Assembly (NCBI GenBank): GCA_958295905.1
Contig: CATQHG010000001.1
Span: 1-64,000 of the forward strand
Length of the DNA: 64,000 nt
Source: an uncultured Vicinamibacterales bacterium
GTDB lineage: Bacteria > Acidobacteriota > Vicinamibacteria > Vicinamibacterales > UBA8438
Reading direction: 5' to 3'
The notes beneath the pieces were generated by a model that worked only from the letters and a program-made list of their open reading frames with translations, was not told the origin of the DNA and made no database searches. This document shows positions 11,101 to 19,388 of this stretch, in pieces. Position 1 is the first letter of the stretch. The number at the start of each line of letters is the position of its first letter. Made by a program: the position numbers and the translations under genes.

Positions 11101-11442
11101 GAGGCCGCCTTCGCCGAGCAATTGGAACGCAACATTGCCGTCAAGGTGTACGCCAAGCTGCCCGGATGGTTCCAGGTGCCTACACCGCTCGGGGGCTACA
11201 ACCCAGACTGGGCCGTCTTGGTCGATCAGGACGGGGCCGAGCGGCTGTACCTGGTTGTCGAAACCAAAGGCTCGACATCCCAAGACGATCTACGCTACAG
11301 CGAATATGCAAAGAACGCGTGCGGTCGTGCGCATTTCGACGCACTGGCGGTGCGGGAATCGCGCGCACGTTACGTCGTCGCGAGCGATCTGGACGGAGCC
11401 CTTGCCCAGACCAGCGGTGCCGCGTCCGCATCACACCGGTAA
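8182..11442 (+). CDS. HicB antitoxin domain fused in frame to a type III Res-like nuclease-helicase
   Basis: The first about 68 residues are a HicB antitoxin ('DDAFVAEVPELPGCMAHG', 'ALREIEEAMRLWIETARG', 'PVPEPKGKRL'). With no stop codon, the frame continues through a 13-residue linker into a type III restriction subunit starting 'MKFHFEPDLDYQLRAIDAV' (ATG 8425). The Res part has Walker A 'ETGTGKTYVY' (about residue 176), Walker B-like 'ILIVDEPQSVDG' (about 296), motif VI region 'RQRRQTIGRGLRLC', and a C-terminal PD-(D/E)XK nuclease 'GGYNPDWAVL...VVETKGS' near residue 1025. Total length is 1086 residues. No good ribosome-binding site precedes 8425, so a true fusion is more likely than re-initiation. 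The alternative is a lost hicB stop through a small deletion. The protein could link HicA control to restriction activity; that is inference. Confidence 0.85.
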   Translation: MHKYEIILRWSKEDDAFVAEVPELPGCMAHGRTQETALREIEEAMRLWIETARGCGDPVPEPKGKRLTARRSRAGFPDNARMKFHFEPDLDYQLRAIDAVCDLFRGQEVCRTEFTVTGAADAQGRLGFAENGLGVGNRLTLLDDEILKNLNEVQLRNGVKASALLDSGDFTVEMETGTGKTYVYLRTVFELNRRFGFMKFVVVVPSVAIKEGVYKSLQITEEHFRSLYSGQPFDYFLYDSSRLGQVRNFATSSQIQIMVVTVGAINKKDVNNLYKDSEKTGGERPIDLIRAARPILIVDEPQSVDGGLAGRGRKALTAMNPLCTLRYSATHVDQHHMVYRLDAVDAYQRKLVKQIEVASATVMDAHNKPYVRLLSTSNRRGSISARIEIDVDTRGGVRRKAVTVHDGDDLEQTAGRAIYHDCWVGEIRVATGDEFLELRAPGNDCFLRPGEAYGDVDALALQREMIRRTIREHFEKEKRLRPQGIKVLSLFFIDSVNRYRRYDDDGNPVKGEYARIFEEEYRRLAKHPDYHKLFDGVDIETAAGDAHDGYFSIDKKGGWIEPELNRNGELRNQASRDGAGRAYNLIMKDKEKLLSPEEPLMFIFSHSALREGWDNPNVFQICSLRDMRSERQRRQTIGRGLRLCVNSSGERQRGFDVNTLTVVATESYEEFAERLQHEIENDTGIRFGIVEAHQFAAMTSLDDSGQQAALGHDWAQILLTHLRASGYIDTEGRVQDRLKQALQQDLVDIPDEFAAQRDQITEMLRKYAGRLEIRNADERRPVRPRQAVLHSPGFKALWDRIKHKTTYRVRFDNENLIRQCTKALRDAPTIPRTRLQWRKADVAIGAAGVEATEREGAATDTLRETDIELPDLITTLQDRTQLTRRSICRILAGSRRLSDFRHNPQRFIEIAARAIGECKRRALVDGVKYQPLGKDHYYAQELFEKEELTGYLKNMLQETRKSVYEHVIYDSGTEAAFAEQLERNIAVKVYAKLPGWFQVPTPLGGYNPDWAVLVDQDGAERLYLVVETKGSTSQDDLRYSEYAKNACGRAHFDALAVRESRARYVVASDLDGALAQTSGAASASHR

Positions 11443-11878
11443 CTCGCCGCGCAGGATTGTGAAGTCTGTCACTCCAGTAGCAAACTCCAATCGCCTGTCA
11501 TCTTTTATACCTTCACGACGCTATGGCTGCGGGGCACGGTCAAGCGGTCCAGGTTTTGCCCGAAGAGCCGGTCCGCAGGATTGGCGATGCTGGACGTCTT
11601 GCCGGTCTTGCCGAGCAATGATCCTCGTGGTGCCGCTCGACGGTTTCGACATCGTTCCAGGTTCGTGTCCTCGTTCGGATCTAGCCCGGTTTCTGCCAGC
11701 CGAAGTGCCAGCCATTTGGTTCTACCAGCCGTTTTCCGGCTTTTTGGACCCGTTCGCCTGCGGCTCCGATTGCCGCCCAACCAACCCTCCAGGATGCTTT
11801 GGGCGCGTCCGGAAACTGCTTGAGACCCCTCCCTCGTCCGGGGCGAACACGCACGGATACGGGTATCGCGTCAGAAAT
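11443..11878. other. intergenic region after the restriction operon
   Basis: These 436 bases separate convergent genes. A 91-codon minus-strand frame (11505-11780) has a non-arginine-rich product, but no start signal and no recognised family, so it is not called as a gene. I see no terminator with a clear T-tract and no repeat. Confidence 0.35.
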
Positions 11879-13500
11879 TCACGGCGTTGCGCCCGGTGCC
11901 GCCGGCCGGCGGAGGATGGGGTAGACCGAACCGGCCGCGGTCACGTGGTCGTCGACCAGGTTCCAGTTCACGATGCCGTCGTCGGACCGGGGCTCCAGCA
12001 GCGCGAACAAGAGGCGTCCGAGCGGCTGGTCCACGGGCACGACCAGGGTACCGGCGGGCAACACGCGCTCCACCGGGGTCCAGTCGCCGGTGGCCAGACG
12101 TTCGCGGTGGCCCTGGAAGGGGCGGTCGGCGACAGACGAGGCGCGCACGACGAACTCCTGCAGATCCAGCATCGTGTCGGCGGCGAGGGGGGCGCCGTCG
12201 ACGCCGTGGGCGGCGAGGAGGTCGACGACCGCGGTGAGGTCCGCCGGCACGTAGTAGGCGGCGGGGGCGAGCTCGTCGCCGTCCTCGGCGGCCGCGAACG
12301 TGCCGTACTCGTGCATCGGCGTCGGCTGCGCCACGTCGAGGCGGCGCCGCATCGGGGCTCGGGTGTACGGGTTCTGCACCTCCTCGGTGCGTCCCAGCAG
12401 GATCTCGACGGGGCCGGCCGACGGCACGGGCACGGCGCGGGTCGCGAGCCGGGCACCGGCGACCGGGGCCGCGTCGGCGGTTTCGATGAGAGCGGCGATG
12501 GCCCCGGCGCGGTCGTGGGCGAACGTCAGCGCCTCCTCCACGAACCGCAGCGAGGCGTGGATGCGTTCGTCGAACGGCGCGTAGGCGTAGGCCTCGCCGA
12601 GCAGCGCGATCCGGTTGCGGAGTCCGACGTAGTTGTTGTTGAACCGCGGCCGGTGATCGAACGTGCGCCAGCTCGGCTCGGTCCCGGCCGCGGGCGGGAG
12701 GTTGCCGTAATAGTAGAAGCGCCAGCCGTCGGACTGCTCGACGGCGCGGGTGATCGCGGGCAGCCATTCGTCGCGGAGGAGGGCGTCGATAGCGGGATGG
12801 GTATTGGGGTGGAGCGGCGGCGAGTAGGTCAGATGATAGGCGTGCTCGGTGCCGTTGGTGGTGTGGAGGTCGATGACCACGTGCGGGTCGTAGGCTTCGT
12901 ACGCGCGGGCGAGGGCCCGCGCCTCGGGCGACTCCAGCTTCATGTGGTCGCGGTTGAGGTCGAGGCCCTGGGCGTTGGTCCGTTCGCCCTGGCCCGCGAA
13001 CGGGCCGAACTGATAGGGCCGGGTGTCGGGCCCCATGCGCTCGTGGCCGTCGGCGTTGTAGATGGGGGCGACGAGCAGGGTCATCGACGACGACCACGCG
13101 GCGTGGGCGCCCCCCGCGAGGTCCCGCAGCAGCATCAGCAGCGCTTCCTTGCCCGCGACCTCGCCGCCGTGGATGGCCCCCTGCAGCCAGACGCGGAGGC
13201 GGCCGGCGTCGATGACCGAGGCGGGCCGCGCATCGGCCGTGTCCCCGACGACGGCGAGGGGCAGGGGGCGGCCCTCCACCGTCGACCCGAAGGTGGTGGC
13301 GTGGATGCGATCGGACCCCTCTGCGGCCAGGGTCACGAACTGGACGACCTCGCCGTACCGGTGGTCTGCTCGTAGCCGGTGCGCTCCGCGCGCGTGGGCG
13401 GCAGGGCCCCCGCTTCCCGGTCTCCCGGTGCGCACCCCGCCAACGGGGCGGCCGCCAGCACGGCCGCCGCCAGCAGGCCGGCCGCCCCGGAGCCGGCGGC
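11879..13500 (-). CDS. M14-family zinc carboxypeptidase lipoprotein with a frameshift after the signal region
   Basis: This is a secreted metallopeptidase that removes C-terminal amino acids. Zinc ligands are visible as 'LQGAIHGGEVAGKE' (HxxE) and 'VIDLHTTNGTEH' (third His). 'LDLNRDHMKLES' provides the Asn-Arg substrate contact, and the late 'IALLGEAYAY' a candidate catalytic Glu. The main frame runs 13435-11879. Its first about 26 codons are nonsense, whereas the neighbouring frame encodes a lipoprotein signal peptide ending in the lipobox 'AAPLAGC' and then 'DREAGALPPTRAERTGYEQT'. The two frames join at about 13366 if one C is restored in a CC/GG junction. The start codon cannot be placed because the 5' end runs into the repeat block. 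Likely anchored in the outer or inner membrane facing the periplasm. Confidence 0.82.
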
Positions 13501-13574
13501 CGGCCGCCGCGCCGCACCGGGACCGGTCGCCCGCCGCGCTGCGCCGGGATCGGTCGCCCGCCGTGGAACTCTTC

Positions 13575-14175
13575 CCGCCGGATGCTGGACGCGGCCATCA
13601 CCGGCACCCCGCAATCCGTTCGGCGTCGTCGTCCGCCGCGCTGTGCCGGGACGGTCGCCCGCCGCGGAACTCTTCCCACCGGCCGCTGGAAGCGGCCACC
13701 GGCACCTCGCAATCCGTTCGGCGTCGACATCCGCCGCGCTGCACGGGGACCGGCCGCCCGTCGCGGGACTCTTTCCACCGGATGCTGGAAGCGGCCATCA
13801 CCGGCACCTCGCAATCCGTTCGGCGTCGTCGTCGCCCGCCGCGCTGTGCCGGGACGGTCGCCCGCCGCGGAACTCTTCCCACCGGCCGCTGGAAGCGGCC
13901 ATCACCGGCACCTCGCAATCCGTTCGGCGTCGTCGTCCGCCGCGCTGCACGGGGACCGGTCGCCCGCCACGGGATTCTCCCCACCGGATGCTGGAAGCGG
14001 TCATCACCGGCACCTCGCAATCTGTTCGGCGTCGACGTCCGCCGCGCCGCACCGGGACCGTCGTCGGCCGCACTGCACGGGGACCGGCCGCCCGCCGCGG
14101 AACTCTTCCCACCGGCGGCTGGAAGCGGTCATCACCGGCACCCCGCAATCCGTTCGGCGGCGGCGTCGACGTCCG
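13575..14175. repeat. tandem block of about six ~100-bp repeats
   Basis: A unit of about 98-104 bases containing 'gcaatccgttcggcg', 'gaactcttcccacc' and 'ctggaagcgg(c/t)catcacc' recurs. The 'gcaatc(c/t)gttcgg' core begins at 13611, 13709, 13811, 13915, 14017 and 14145. Copies differ by point changes, small indels and alternation between two versions of the middle ('ctgtgccgggacggtc' and 'ctgcacggggaccgg'). The rightmost copy contains the last codons of the cysteine desulfurase gene, so the block looks like an amplification of that gene's 3' end. It fills the space between two minus-strand genes. Confidence 0.85.
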
Positions 14176-15255
14176 CCTCGGTGGTCCCGCGGCCGACGCT
14201 GAACCGGACTGCGCCGAGACCGACGGCCGGCGGGACCCCCATGGCCGCGAGCACCGGCGAGATCGCGCGTTCTCCGGTGTGGCACGCGGAACCGGTCGAG
14301 GCCGCGATCTCCGGCATCTGCGCGAGGATCTCGTCGCCGTAGCGGCCGGTGAAGCCGACGTTGAGGGTATTGGGCAGCCGCAACGTCGGGTGGCCGTTCA
14401 GCAAGATGCGGTCGCCCAGCCGCGCCCGCAGTCCGTTCCACAGGCGGTCGCGCAGGCCGCGCTGGCGGTCCCGCAGGGGTCGGTCTCGGCGAGCCGGCAG
14501 GCGGCTCCCAGGCCGGCCGCGAGGAGCGCGCTCTCGGTGCCGGCCCGCCGGCCGTCCTCGTGGCCGCCGCCGTGCACGAGCGGGGTCAGCTCGACACCGC
14601 GCCGGACGAACAGGGCGCCGACGCCCTTGGGGGCGTACAGCTTGTGTCCGGCCAGGCTGAGCAGATCGACGCCGAGTTCGCGCACCCGTACGGGGATCTT
14701 GCCCGCTGACTGGGCCGCATCGGTATGAAAGAGAACGCCGTGGTCGCGCGCGATGTGCGCGATCTCGGCGATCGGCTGAACCGTCCCGACCTCGTTGTTG
14801 GCGTGCATCACGCTGACGAGCGCGGTGTCGGGGGCGATGGCCCGACGGACGTCGTCGGGGTCGACGAGGCCGTGACCGTCAACCGGCACCGCCGTGACCC
14901 GCGCCCCCAGGGTCTCGACGAAACGGCAGGGCTCGAGAATGGCCGGATGCTCCACCGCGGTGGTGACGATGTGCGGCGGGGACGCGGCGCCGAGGACCAC
15001 GCCCTTGATGACTTGGTTGTTCGCCTCGCTGCCGCCGCTGGTCAGCACGATCTCGGCGGGGTCGCAGCCGAGCAGCGACGCGATGCGGCGGCGGGCGGCG
15101 CCGACCGCGTCACGGGCCGGGCGCCCGGCCCAGTGTCCGCTCGACGGATTGCCGAAGTCGTCGTCGAGCAGGGGCCGCATCGCGGCCGACACCGCCGGGG
15201 CGATGGGGGTGCTCGCGTTGTGGTCGAGATAGATGCGCGTCGGATCTTCTGGCAC
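14132..15255 (-). CDS. cysteine desulfurase (NifS/IscS family) with a one-base frameshift
   Basis: This PLP-dependent enzyme takes sulfur from cysteine for iron-sulfur cluster or thio-cofactor assembly. The N-terminal frame (from GTG 15255) shows 'IYLDHNASTP', 'LTSGGSEANNQ', 'HTDAAQSAGK' and the PLP-lysine region 'SLAGHKLYAPKGVGALFVRR'. It stops at 14398. The rest ('LRDRLWNGLRARLGDRILL', 'LRLPNTLNVGF', and the active-site cysteine loop 'ASTGSACHTGERAI') lies in another frame ending at 14132. The two frames join if one C is added to the C-run near 14463, giving about 374 residues, the normal family length. Start GTG 15255 has a GGAAGAGG upstream. The single-base C-run deletion makes an assembly error as likely as a pseudogene. 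Confidence 0.88.
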
Positions 15256-15673
15256 CGGGGCCTCTTCCGGGGAACCTCGTGGCGGTGCCGGCCGTAGTGG
15301 TCAGAGAAGCTCGGTGCGATCCCACGCGGACCGGGACCGGGTGCCGCCGCCGGCCGGGAGCCCATTGTATCGGCTGAGAGCCTGCACCGCGGAACGGCGC
15401 GGCCTTGGGCAGGGCGGGTCGGGTGCCGGGCGGCGTTTCGGAGAACGGCGGCGCCGACCCGGATTCCCGCGGCGAACCCCGGGTTGCGCCGTGGCCCGCG
15501 GGGGGTGCCGGCGGGCTGAGAGGTGGCCCGTTTCGATCAAGCCGGACGAGGGCGCTTTCGGCGGACGCGGCGGTGGAGCGACCGCAGTCGGACGGGATGG
15601 CGCGCCGGTCGAACGCAGCCGGCGCCGTCACGGGCCTCCGGGCGTGCGGGTGGCTCGACGGGAGGGGCGCGGA

Positions 15674-16699
15674 ATGACGATCGGACTCCGGCGGAGGCGC
15701 TTTCGGCCCCGACTCCTGGCCGTCGGCGTGTTGCTCGCGGCCGCCGCGGCGTCGCCGCCCGCCGCCGGCGCCGGGCAGGCTGGTTCCGCCGGCGGCGCGC
15801 CGGTCGTTTCGGCCGGCGCGGGGCAGTCCGGTAACGAGATCGACCGGTTCATGGAGCGGGTGCTCGAGAACCGCGACGCCTCGTGGCGCCGTGTCGGCGA
15901 CTTCGTCCTGCGCGAGGTCGAGACGCTGGCCGTCGAAGGTCCGGCCGAGCTGCCGATCGCCGGTTTCCGGCGCGAGTACGAGTGGTACGTCCGGGACGTC
16001 GTCGTCGTGCGCAGTCCGCGGCGCTTCGACGGGGTGGACATCGGCGAGGTCCGGCGCCGCGAGTACGAGGAGGCTTGGCTGCGGCGGCGCGAACGCCGGG
16101 CGGCGGGCCGCCGGGAAGAGGAAGACGCCGAAGCGGCGGCCGGACGGGGGCCCGGGGGGCGGGAGACGGACGCGGGGGACGCGGGGCCGCTGGCGCCCGA
16201 GTTCATCTCCGACGCCTACTACTTCATGGAGTTCGAGTTCGAGCCGGGGAACTACTACTTGGCCGGCTACGAAACGCTGGCGGGCCGGGAGGTCGTGAAG
16301 ATCGAGTACTACCCCACCGACCTCTTCGACGGCGACGTGGAGGCGGACGACTCTGAGCGCGAACGGCGCATCGCGCAGGGGTTCGCCAAGACTTCCCTCG
16401 TGACCCTCTGGATCGACCCCGACGTCCACCAGGTCGTCCAGTACACCTTCGACAACGTCGGCCTCGACTTCCTCCCCGGCCGCTGGCTCGTGCGCGTCGA
16501 CGGGTGGCACGCGTCCATCGAGATGACGCAGCCGATCGGCGGCGTCTGGCTGCCCCGCCGGATGACCCTGTCCGGCCGCGCGACGACGGCGCTGGGGGCG
16601 TTCGAGCTGCGGTTCACCCGCGACTATACCGACTATCGAGAGGCGCTCACGGGCGGGCGGCTGGTCGGCCCCGGGGATGCGCCCGGAGACGGGCGATGA
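15674..16699 (+). CDS. exported protein of unknown function
   Basis: This 341-residue protein begins with an arginine-rich n-region and a hydrophobic, alanine-rich signal peptide (about residues 8-32). The mature part alternates acidic and aromatic strands ('FISDAYYFMEFEFEPGNYYL', 'DPDVHQVVQYTFDNVGL', 'GWHASIEMTQPIGGVWLPRR'), like periplasmic proteins that sit with outer-membrane barrels. A charged low-complexity insert lies at about 140-175. The TGA stop overlaps a downstream ATG (ATGA at 16696), and the next real gene is an Omp85-family barrel, so the two are probably cotranscribed. I do not recognise a named family. It is preceded by a GGAGGGGCGCGGA start region. Confidence 0.7.
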   Translation: MTIGLRRRRFRPRLLAVGVLLAAAAASPPAAGAGQAGSAGGAPVVSAGAGQSGNEIDRFMERVLENRDASWRRVGDFVLREVETLAVEGPAELPIAGFRREYEWYVRDVVVVRSPRRFDGVDIGEVRRREYEEAWLRRRERRAAGRREEEDAEAAAGRGPGGRETDAGDAGPLAPEFISDAYYFMEFEFEPGNYYLAGYETLAGREVVKIEYYPTDLFDGDVEADDSERERRIAQGFAKTSLVTLWIDPDVHQVVQYTFDNVGLDFLPGRWLVRVDGWHASIEMTQPIGGVWLPRRMTLSGRATTALGAFELRFTRDYTDYREALTGGRLVGPGDAPGDGR

Positions 16700-16770
16700 T
16701 CCGCGGCCCCGCCCGGCCCGGGGTCCGCGGCGGGACCGCGTGCCGCACGGGTCGAGCCCGGCGGGGCCGC

Positions 16771-16870
16771 CGCCGCGGGCTCCTCGGCGCGGCGCCCGCG
16801 GCGCCGCCGCCGCCGCGAACACCAATGCAACCCCGGCCAGCGTGTCGCCGCGGGCTCCTCGGCGCGGCGC
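16771..16870. repeat. 25-bp direct repeat, 75-bp period, at the start of the Omp85 gene
   Basis: The same 25 bases, containing 'gccgcgggctcctcggcg', occur at 16771-16795 and 16846-16870. The spacing of 75 bases keeps reading frame, and the second copy encodes the signal-peptide core of the barrel protein. It looks like a local duplication that doubled the 'RRGLLGAA' segment. Confidence 0.7.
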
Positions 16871-18294
16871 TCGCGGTGTTGCTCGCCTCGCCGCCGGTTC
16901 CGGCGCAGCCCCCCGCGGGGCTCGCGGCGCTGCTCGCTGCGGCGCCGGCCCCGGCGCAACCCCCCGCGCCGGCCCCGTCCCCCGCGCCGGAGGTCGTCGG
17001 CGAGCTGCGGGTGCACGGGAACTACTCGACCCCCGACGCGGACGTCCTGCACTTCGCTGCGGCGCCGGCCCCGGCGCAACCCCCCGCGCCGGCCCCGTCC
17101 CCCGCGCCGGAGGTCGTCGGCGAGCTGCGGGTGCACGGGAACTACTCGACCCCCGACGCGGACGTCCTGCACTTGGCCGGCGTCGCCCTCGGCGACCCGG
17201 TGGAGCCCGACACCCTGGACCGGATTGCGGCTCGACTGCGCGCGAGCGGCCGGTTCGAGTCGGTCGAAGTCCGGAAGCGCTACACGTCGCTCGTGCGGCG
17301 CGAAGCGGTGGCGCTGATTCTGCTCGTGCGCGAACGCCCCGGAGCCTCGGACGCGGCGCGCGGGGGCCTGGGCCGCGCGCTCGGCTTCCTGGCGCGGCGC
17401 ACCATGTTCCTGCCGATCCTGGACTACGCCGAGGGGCACGGATACAGCTACGGCGCCCGGTTCAGGCTGGTCGACCCGCTCGGCGCGCGGAGCAGCGCGT
17501 CGGTTCCGTTGACCTGGGGCGGGACGCGGCAGGCCGGCCTTGCCCTCGAGAAGCGGTTCGAGACCGGCGTGCTGCACACGGTGCGGGGCGGGGCGGCGGC
17601 GACGCGCCAGGAGAACCAGCACTACCGCGAGCACGACCGGCGGCTCTCGGTGTGGGTCGGGGCCGACCGCCGCCTCGCGGGTCCGCTGCGCGTGGCCGCG
17701 CGGGCCGAGTGGAGCGACGTGGGTTTCGGGACCATCGCCGAGACGGCGGCGACCTACCGCGTCGGGGTCGAGCTCGATACCCGCCGGAACCCGGGGTTCC
17801 CCCGCGATGCGGTGATGGCGCACGCCGGGTGGCAGTGGCTCGACCGCATCGGCGGGGCCGGCGTCGTCGCCCAGCCGCAGGCCGACCTGCGCGGGTTCGT
17901 GGGGCTGTCCGGGCAGGCGGTGCTGGGGCTGCGGGTTCTGTACCAGGGGGCGGGCGGCCCGCTCCCGGCCTACGCCCAGCCCCTGCTCGGGGGCCGCGCG
18001 TCGGTGCGGGGGCATCGGTTCGGACACCGCGCCGGCGACCGCCTGGCTGCCGCCTCGGCCGAGCTGCGGTTCCCGGTGAACTCGCCGCTGAGCCTCGGCA
18101 CGGTCGGCGTCCGGGTGTTCTTCGACACCGGGGCCGTGTATGACGCCGGTGAAGACCTGTATCGGACCCGCTTCAGCCAGGGCGCCGGGGCCGGCGTCTT
18201 CTTCAATGCGGCGTTCGTCAACCTGCAGCTCGACGCGGCCCACGACCTCGACGGCGGCGCCCGGCTCCACTTCGGGACCGGCGTGAGCTTCTGA
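16825..18294 (+). CDS. Omp85/BamA-TamA-family outer-membrane barrel protein with a POTRA domain
   Basis: This belongs to the Omp85 superfamily, outer-membrane proteins that insert or secrete other proteins. From ATG 16825 there is a signal peptide ('RRGLLGAALAVLLASPPVPAQ'), a proline/alanine linker, one POTRA-like domain ('EVVGELRVHGNYSTPDADVL', 'LRASGRFESVEVRKRY'), and then about 330 residues of alternating beta-strands. It ends in phenylalanine ('HFGTGVSF'), the usual C-terminal insertion signal. The linker and POTRA start are duplicated in frame (see the 120-bp repeat). An upstream ATG at 16696 is in frame, but 16825 gives a proper signal peptide. With one POTRA it is smaller than BamA; a TamA-like or autotransporter-secretion role is possible, but not decided by sequence. 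Confidence 0.8.
   Translation: MQPRPACRRGLLGAALAVLLASPPVPAQPPAGLAALLAAAPAPAQPPAPAPSPAPEVVGELRVHGNYSTPDADVLHFAAAPAPAQPPAPAPSPAPEVVGELRVHGNYSTPDADVLHLAGVALGDPVEPDTLDRIAARLRASGRFESVEVRKRYTSLVRREAVALILLVRERPGASDAARGGLGRALGFLARRTMFLPILDYAEGHGYSYGARFRLVDPLGARSSASVPLTWGGTRQAGLALEKRFETGVLHTVRGGAAATRQENQHYREHDRRLSVWVGADRRLAGPLRVAARAEWSDVGFGTIAETAATYRVGVELDTRRNPGFPRDAVMAHAGWQWLDRIGGAGVVAQPQADLRGFVGLSGQAVLGLRVLYQGAGGPLPAYAQPLLGGRASVRGHRFGHRAGDRLAAASAELRFPVNSPLSLGTVGVRVFFDTGAVYDAGEDLYRTRFSQGAGAGVFFNAAFVNLQLDAAHDLDGGARLHFGTGVSF
16935..17165. repeat. 120-bp tandem in-frame duplication inside the Omp85 gene
   Basis: The segment starting 'cgctgcggcgccggcc' at 16935 is repeated essentially perfectly from 17055, a period of exactly 120 bases (40 codons). 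Each copy encodes 'AAAPAPAQPPAPAPSPAPEV' followed by the first strand and helix of the POTRA domain. The near-identity of the copies shows the duplication is recent or was created during assembly. Confidence 0.9.
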
Positions 18295-18487
18295 CGGCCG
18301 CGCCGCAACCTGCGGATCGACCCGGCGACGTCGATGGCGGTGTCTGGCTCCACTTCGGGACCGGTCTCGGCTCTGACCCGCCGCCCGCGCAGCGGTGGGG
18401 TAGGGGTGCCGCCGGCCACTGCCGCCCCGCGCCCGCGGCCCGCGGCGGGACGCGCCCGCACGGGACGACCCGCCGAGCGCCGGGAGG

Positions 18488-18493
18488 TATAAT
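18488..18493 (+). promoter_or_regulatory. -10 element (TATAAT) 12 bases before the HAD gene
   Basis: A perfect TATAAT in the context GGTATAATCC lies 11 bases before the ATG at 18505. No -35 hexamer is recognisable at 16-18 bases upstream. Transcription would start at or next to the start codon, implying a leaderless or very short leader mRNA. The same GGTATAATCC context precedes the PQQ dehydrogenase at 27239. Confidence 0.55.
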
Positions 18494-18504
18494 CCGCCGG
18501 CACG

Positions 18505-19146
18505 ATGGCGCGGCTCTCGACCTATCTGTTCGATCTCGACGGGACGTTGATCGATTCGATCGAACTGATCATGTCCTCGTTCCGCCACACCATGCTGACG
18601 CATCGCGGCGCCGTGCCCCCCGACGGCGAGTGGCGCGCCGGGTTCGGCCGGCCCCTCCGGCCGCAGCTCGCCGGCTATGCGCGGGACGCGGACGAGGTCA
18701 CGCGGATGGCCGCCACCTACCGCGCCCACAACCTGGAGAACCACGACCGGCTCGTGAAGCCGTACGCGGGCATCCCGGGCGTCGTCGCCGAGCTCGTCGA
18801 GCGCGGCATGCGGCTGGGCATCGTCACCAGCAAGAACCGGCCGGCGGCCGAGCAGGGCCTGCGCCACTGCGGCCTGGACGGCTTCTTCGGCATGCTGGTG
18901 ACGTCGGATGACGTGACCGAGCACAAGCCGCATCCGGCGCCGGTGCTCGCGGCGTTGGCGCGTCTCGAGGCGCGGCCGGCGGAGGCCGTCTTCATCGGCG
19001 ACTCGCCGCACGACTGCGCGGCGGGCCGTGCGGCGGGGGTGTCGACGGCGGCGGCGCTGTGGGGTCCGTTCTCCCGCGCGTCTCTCGACCCGCACGGTCC
19101 GGACCATTGGCTGGAGCGTCCCGAAGCGATTCTGGGGCTCCGGTGA
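18505..19146 (+). CDS. HAD-superfamily hydrolase (phosphoglycolate/pyrophosphatase-like)
   Basis: A 213-residue cytoplasmic phosphatase with all HAD motifs: motif I 'YLFDLDGTLIDSI' (nucleophile Asp10), motif II threonine in 'LGIVTSKNRPAA', motif III lysine near 'VTEHKPHPAP', and motif IV 'VFIGDSPHDCAAG'. The cap domain is the helical C1 type of the Gph/PpaX group, so phosphoglycolate or a small phosphomonoester is a plausible substrate; specificity cannot be read from the sequence. The start is set by the ATG just after a TATAAT box. Confidence 0.88.
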   Translation: MARLSTYLFDLDGTLIDSIELIMSSFRHTMLTHRGAVPPDGEWRAGFGRPLRPQLAGYARDADEVTRMAATYRAHNLENHDRLVKPYAGIPGVVAELVERGMRLGIVTSKNRPAAEQGLRHCGLDGFFGMLVTSDDVTEHKPHPAPVLAALARLEARPAEAVFIGDSPHDCAAGRAAGVSTAAALWGPFSRASLDPHGPDHWLERPEAILGLR

Positions 19147-19261
19147 GCGGCCTGGACGCCGGACCCGGCACCCGTGGCGGAACTCCGCGCCGCCCCGAGC
19201 CCCGGCGTACCGGGCAGGCTGCAAGTGCGCCCGGGGGCTGCAAGGTCGCCCGTGCGGCACG

Positions 19262-19345
19262 GTGTGACGAGGGCGCATACTGGTGGGACACCGGGGAGTC
19301 ACGCAGTCGGGGGGGGGTGCCGCCGGTCGAATGCGGCGGAGCCCT
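19262..19345. repeat. dispersed repeat, copy 1 (copy 2 at 22750-22836)
   Basis: The segment 'gtgacgagggcgcat' ... 'acgcagtc' ... 'tgccgccggtcgaatgc' at 19266-19340 recurs in the same order and orientation at 22754-22832. The matching blocks are separated by diverged bases of similar length. Both lie in intergenic DNA, here just upstream of the thioesterase gene. They are likely members of an intergenic repeat family. Confidence 0.5.
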
Positions 19346-19388
19346 CTGTCACCGGCTGTCGGCGTTCCCCCCACAACGTGAGGCAGGC

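Noticed and set aside
11871-13814. A 647-codon minus-strand open frame
   Set aside because: Its product is dominated by Arg, Pro and Gly and runs antisense-frame through the carboxypeptidase and the repeat block; the carboxypeptidase frame has all catalytic motifs.
15110-19374. Two very long minus-strand open frames (571 and 913 codons)
   Set aside because: They are opposite the exported protein, Omp85, HAD and neighbouring genes, have shadow composition, and show no family motif or start signal.
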